DNA of 64,000 nucleotides, taken from assembly GCF_021404305.1 (NCBI RefSeq), contig NZ_JABFTX010000001.1:1488001-1552000 (forward strand), in the 5' to 3' direction. This DNA is from Billgrantia ethanolica (GTDB lineage Bacteria; Pseudomonadota; Gammaproteobacteria; Pseudomonadales; Halomonadaceae). Shown here piece by piece: positions 61,346 through 64,000 of the stretch. The notes beneath the pieces were generated by a model. It worked only from the letters and a program-made list of their open reading frames with translations, searched no databases and was not told the origin of the DNA. A program made the translations under genes and the position numbers. How positions within the stretch are numbered: the stretch's first letter is position 1; the number at the start of each line of letters is the position of its first letter.

Positions 61346-61798
61346 GTGGATTACGGCAATGTGAACTGGATCGTGGCTATCGTCAGCCTGCTGGCCGGCC
61401 TCGGCATCGGCGCCTTTGGCTATCGCATGCTCGGCACGTCATCGACCCAGCTACAAGAGCTGCGGCGCCAGTTGGCCGAACGGGAGCGCGAGCTTGGCGT
61501 GGTGCGTGAAGGCCTGGACGAACACTTCAGCCAGGTGAGCATGATGGTGAGCAACATTCAGCGCGAGATGCGCACCCTCGAGCACCGCCTGACCGAAGAT
61601 GCCAGCACGCTGAACTGCGAGCCGGTGAAGAGCCGGCAGCTCAAGGCTGCCGACCAGCCGGCCCTGACCGGCGCAGAGAGCGACGAGATACCAGCTCCCC
61701 GCGACTATGCCGACGGCTCCGGTGGCACCCTGTCGGAAGATTTCGGCCTGAAATCCAACCAGGACAAGAGCGAACTGCCTCAGCCGCCCCGCTACTGA
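61346..61798 (+). CDS. yhcB: YhcB/ZapG family envelope and division protein
   Basis: 150 residues: one N-terminal TM (NWIVAIVSLLAGLGIGAFGY), then a long coiled coil (LQELRRQLAERERELGVVRE), then a disordered acidic tail. E. coli YhcB (ZapG) links division and envelope growth. GTG at 61346 follows CAGGAGAATTTC. In the usual place next to zapE and degS-type genes. Confidence 0.9.
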   Translation: MDYGNVNWIVAIVSLLAGLGIGAFGYRMLGTSSTQLQELRRQLAERERELGVVREGLDEHFSQVSMMVSNIQREMRTLEHRLTEDASTLNCEPVKSRQLKAADQPALTGAESDEIPAPRDYADGSGGTLSEDFGLKSNQDKSELPQPPRY

Positions 61799-61860
61799 CC
61801 GCCACCGGCCCGATCAAAGCCACCGACCGAGGTATCTAAGACTGAGGTGTCGATACCTCA

Positions 61861-62622
61861 TCAGGCGGGGTTGTCGATATCGACGAAGCGATGCTCGACC
61901 CCGAACTCCCGTGCGATCCAGGCACCCAGCGCCTGGATGCCGTAGCGCTCGGTGGCGTGATGGCCGGCTGCCAGATAGTGAATCCCGAGCTCGCGCGCGA
62001 GATGCGTGGTGCGCTCGGAGATCTCGCCAGAAATGAAGGCATCGGCCCCGGCTTCCCAGGCCTGGGTGATCATGTCCTGCGCGCCGCCGGTGCACCAGGC
62101 CACACGCCGAATCGCATGCCCCCCGGGGGCCTCGATGAGCAGCGGCTCGCGCCCCAACCGCTCGCCGATCTGGCGCGCCAGCGCAGCCGGCGTCGCGGCT
62201 TGCGGCAAACCGCCAAGCCACACCAAACCTTGCCCCAGCTCACCGTCGGCGCAGCCGTCCACCTGAAAGCCGAGCAGCCGGCCCAGCTCGGCGTTGTTAC
62301 CCAGTTCGGCATGGGCATCGAGCGGCAGGTGATAAGCCAGCAGGTTGATGTCGTTGAGCAGCAGGGTACGGATGCGCTGCTGCTTGATCCCGGTGATCGG
62401 CACCGGTTCGTTCTTCCAGAAATAGCCGTGATGCACCAGCAGCAGATCGGCACCCCACGCCACCGCCTCGTCGAGCAGCGCCTGACAGGCCGTGACGCCA
62501 CTCATCACACGCCGCACCTCGTCACGCCCCTCCACCTGGAGTCCGTTGACGGTGTAATCCTTGAAGGCGGCTGCTGCGAGCAAGGTATCGCAGGCCCGCA
62601 CCAGGTCGTTACGCAAAATCAT
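61861..62622 (-). CDS. Nif3-like dinuclear metal-binding protein (YbgI family)
   Basis: 253 residues, hexameric ring protein with a two-metal centre: LLLVHHGYFWKNE, LLAYHLPLDAHAELGNNAEL and LAAGHHATERYGIQALG supply the histidines. Sometimes called GTP cyclohydrolase type 2 homologue, but the true function is uncertain. GGAGGCACG precedes the ATG at 62622. Divergent from the degS-type gene. Confidence 0.93.
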   Translation of the reverse strand: MILRNDLVRACDTLLAAAAFKDYTVNGLQVEGRDEVRRVMSGVTACQALLDEAVAWGADLLLVHHGYFWKNEPVPITGIKQQRIRTLLLNDINLLAYHLPLDAHAELGNNAELGRLLGFQVDGCADGELGQGLVWLGGLPQAATPAALARQIGERLGREPLLIEAPGGHAIRRVAWCTGGAQDMITQAWEAGADAFISGEISERTTHLARELGIHYLAAGHHATERYGIQALGAWIAREFGVEHRFVDIDNPA

Positions 62623-62653
62623 CGTGCCTCCCGGACAGCGCTTCGAAGTCGAT

Positions 62654-62675
62654 GTTACAATTGCGTCATTGTAAC
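62654..62675. promoter_or_regulatory. Palindrome in the nif3/degS divergent gap
   Basis: GTTACAAT-N6-ATTGTAAC is a perfect eight-base inverted repeat located midway between the two divergent starts. Typical of a dimeric regulator site. TACAAT elements on both strands could also serve as -10 boxes. The regulator is unknown. Confidence 0.5.
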
Positions 62676-62720
62676 GACTGAGCGGGGCACCATCGACCAC
62701 CGCCGACCAGGAAACGCCGC

Positions 62721-63929
62721 ATGCGACGTTCTCTCATTACCTACGCTCTACCCGTTCTCATCGGTGTGCTGCTGGCCATCGTGCTGCTGAACACCTTTCC
62801 CCAGCTGCTCCAAGGCCCCTCGACACCGCAAACGCCTACCCGGCAGAGCCAGCCCGCGGTAGTTCAACCGCAGACACGTCCGGCTCCCGAGCTGCAGCAA
62901 GCCGCCCCACTGTCGCGCCAGCAGGGGCCGGTGAGCTATTCCGCTGCCGTGGAGAAGGCGGCCCCGGCCGTGGTCAACGTCTACTCTTCAAGAGTCGTGG
63001 CGCGGGAGGAGCATCCACTGATGTCGGACCCGTTCTTCCGCCAGTTCTTCGGCGACGACCTGCCCACCCAGCAGCGGCTGCTGTCGAGCCTCGGTTCGGG
63101 CGTCATCGTCAGCGAGGACGGCTACGTGCTGACCAATCATCATGTCATCGACGGCGCCGACGAAATTCAGGTGGCCCTGCGCGACGGCAGGGAAACCCTG
63201 GCGGAGGTGATCGGCACCGACCCCGAGAGCGACCTGGCGGTGCTGCGCATCGGGCTGGACAACCTGCCGGTGATCGAGATCTCGGATACCAACGACGTCG
63301 CGGTGGGCGACATCGCCATGGCCATCGGCAACCCCTTCGGCGTGGGCCAGACGGTGACCATGGGCATCATCAGCGCCACGGGGCGCAGTCACCTCGGCTT
63401 GAGCGCCTACGAGGACTTCATTCAGACCGATGCCGCCATCAACCCGGGCAACTCGGGCGGGGCGCTGGTCAATGCCGAAGGCGCGCTGGTCGGTATCAAC
63501 ACCGCCATCTTCTCGCGCACGGGCGGCTCCCAAGGGGTTGGCTTCGCCATCCCCATGCGGCTGGCCAGCACCATCCTGGACGACCTGGTGACACAGGGGC
63601 GGGTCATTCGCGGCTGGCTCGGCGTCGAAGCCCAGGAGATGACCCAGGATCTGGCCGCCTCCTTCGGCCTGGTGGCGCCGCGCGGCGTGGTCATCTCGGG
63701 CGTCGTTCCCGAGGGGCCCGCCGCGGCGGCTGGCCTGCGGCCGGGCGACGTCCTGCTCGAGGTCGATGGGCGCCCCATCCTCGACGCGCGTGCCGCCATG
63801 AGCGATATCGCCGCCATCCAGCCAGGCGCCACCCTGCCGCTGACGCTGGTGCGCAGCGGCGAGACCTTCACCGTCGATCTGGAGGTGGGCGAGCGCCCGC
63901 TCCCGCCGGGCCGACGCCCCGAGCGCTGA
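62721..63929 (+). CDS. DegS/AlgW-type periplasmic serine protease
   Basis: 402 residues with N-terminal membrane anchor (~5-23) and a Pro/Gln-rich linker, then the trypsin-like domain with His in VLTNHHVIDGAD, Asp in DPESDLAVLRIG and Ser in NPGNSGGALVNAEG. A single PDZ domain follows (~295-385). One PDZ and a membrane anchor place it with DegS/AlgW, which start the RseA (MucA) cleavage that frees sigma-E. DegQ/DegP would have two PDZ domains. The remaining 71 bases after its stop show nothing. Confidence 0.9.
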   Translation: MRRSLITYALPVLIGVLLAIVLLNTFPQLLQGPSTPQTPTRQSQPAVVQPQTRPAPELQQAAPLSRQQGPVSYSAAVEKAAPAVVNVYSSRVVAREEHPLMSDPFFRQFFGDDLPTQQRLLSSLGSGVIVSEDGYVLTNHHVIDGADEIQVALRDGRETLAEVIGTDPESDLAVLRIGLDNLPVIEISDTNDVAVGDIAMAIGNPFGVGQTVTMGIISATGRSHLGLSAYEDFIQTDAAINPGNSGGALVNAEGALVGINTAIFSRTGGSQGVGFAIPMRLASTILDDLVTQGRVIRGWLGVEAQEMTQDLAASFGLVAPRGVVISGVVPEGPAAAAGLRPGDVLLEVDGRPILDARAAMSDIAAIQPGATLPLTLVRSGETFTVDLEVGERPLPPGRRPER

Positions 63930-64000
63930 GGGGCCGCGCTTGACGCGATGCCCCAGCGACCTCGGACTGGGACGCGCCAGGCTCCTTGCTAGCGACCCTT

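Overview
The window is high-GC DNA from a Gram-negative gammaproteobacterium, most likely Halomonas or a close relative. The class call rests on lpxC, a MurE with the meso-diaminopimelate motif DNPR, the full gammaproteobacterial division and cell-wall (dcw) cluster, and the blocks rsmI/lpoA/yraN/diaA/dolP and sspB-sspA-petCBA-rpsI-rplM-zapE. The genus is an inference from protein character and GC content.

Positions 1-30737 are the right-hand part of an integrated P2-like myophage; its left end lies outside the window. The late genes follow the P2 order: O (partial), N, M, L, X, two holin-type membrane proteins, an amidase endolysin, nested Rz/Rz1 spanins, R and S; then V, a small unknown gene, W, J, I, H and a fibre-assembly protein; then FI, FII, E/E', T, U and D. 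E/E' keeps the P2 T_TTT_TTG frameshift site. Two near-identical dyads, TGTACC-N8-GGTACA, stand before V and before FI, where P2 has its late promoters. The early region encodes a matching Ogr/Delta-type zinc finger. An AT-rich cargo block of three minus-strand genes (a GNAT-like acetyltransferase, an Abi-like membrane coiled-coil protein and a second membrane protein) lies between the H/G and FI blocks, the site where P2 carries Z/fun.

After D, four genes point left: CI repressor, a membrane-WYL-BRCT protein, an S24-like protein lacking both catalytic residues, and a small secreted protein. All four could be expressed in the lysogen. The rightward early operon starts at a Cro-like protein. 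It carries a ribbon-helix-helix protein, the Ogr-like activator, a large Toprim primase/helicase in place of P2 gpA, a KilAC-like protein, small zinc proteins including Lar and TraR/DksA types, a D12-class adenine methylase, and several unknowns. A tyrosine integrase closes the prophage beside the 3' end of a tRNA, probably tRNA-Leu, which marks the attachment site.

From 30944 the host chromosome begins. bioA converges on the dcw cluster, which runs leftward from rsmH through ftsL, ftsI, murE, murF, mraY, murD, ftsW, murG, murC, ddlB, ftsQ, ftsA and ftsZ to lpxC. No mraZ is present: RNase P RNA (rnpB) and rsmI lie directly upstream of rsmH. Divergent from rsmI are lpoA, yraN, diaA and dolP. 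Next, leftward, come zapE, rplM-rpsI, the cytochrome bc1 operon petA-petB-petC, and sspA-sspB. The window ends with yhcB, a Nif3-family gene and a DegS/AlgW-type protease. Together the host part makes the peptidoglycan precursors, the septation machinery and its activator LpoA, and includes envelope quality control (dolP, degS).
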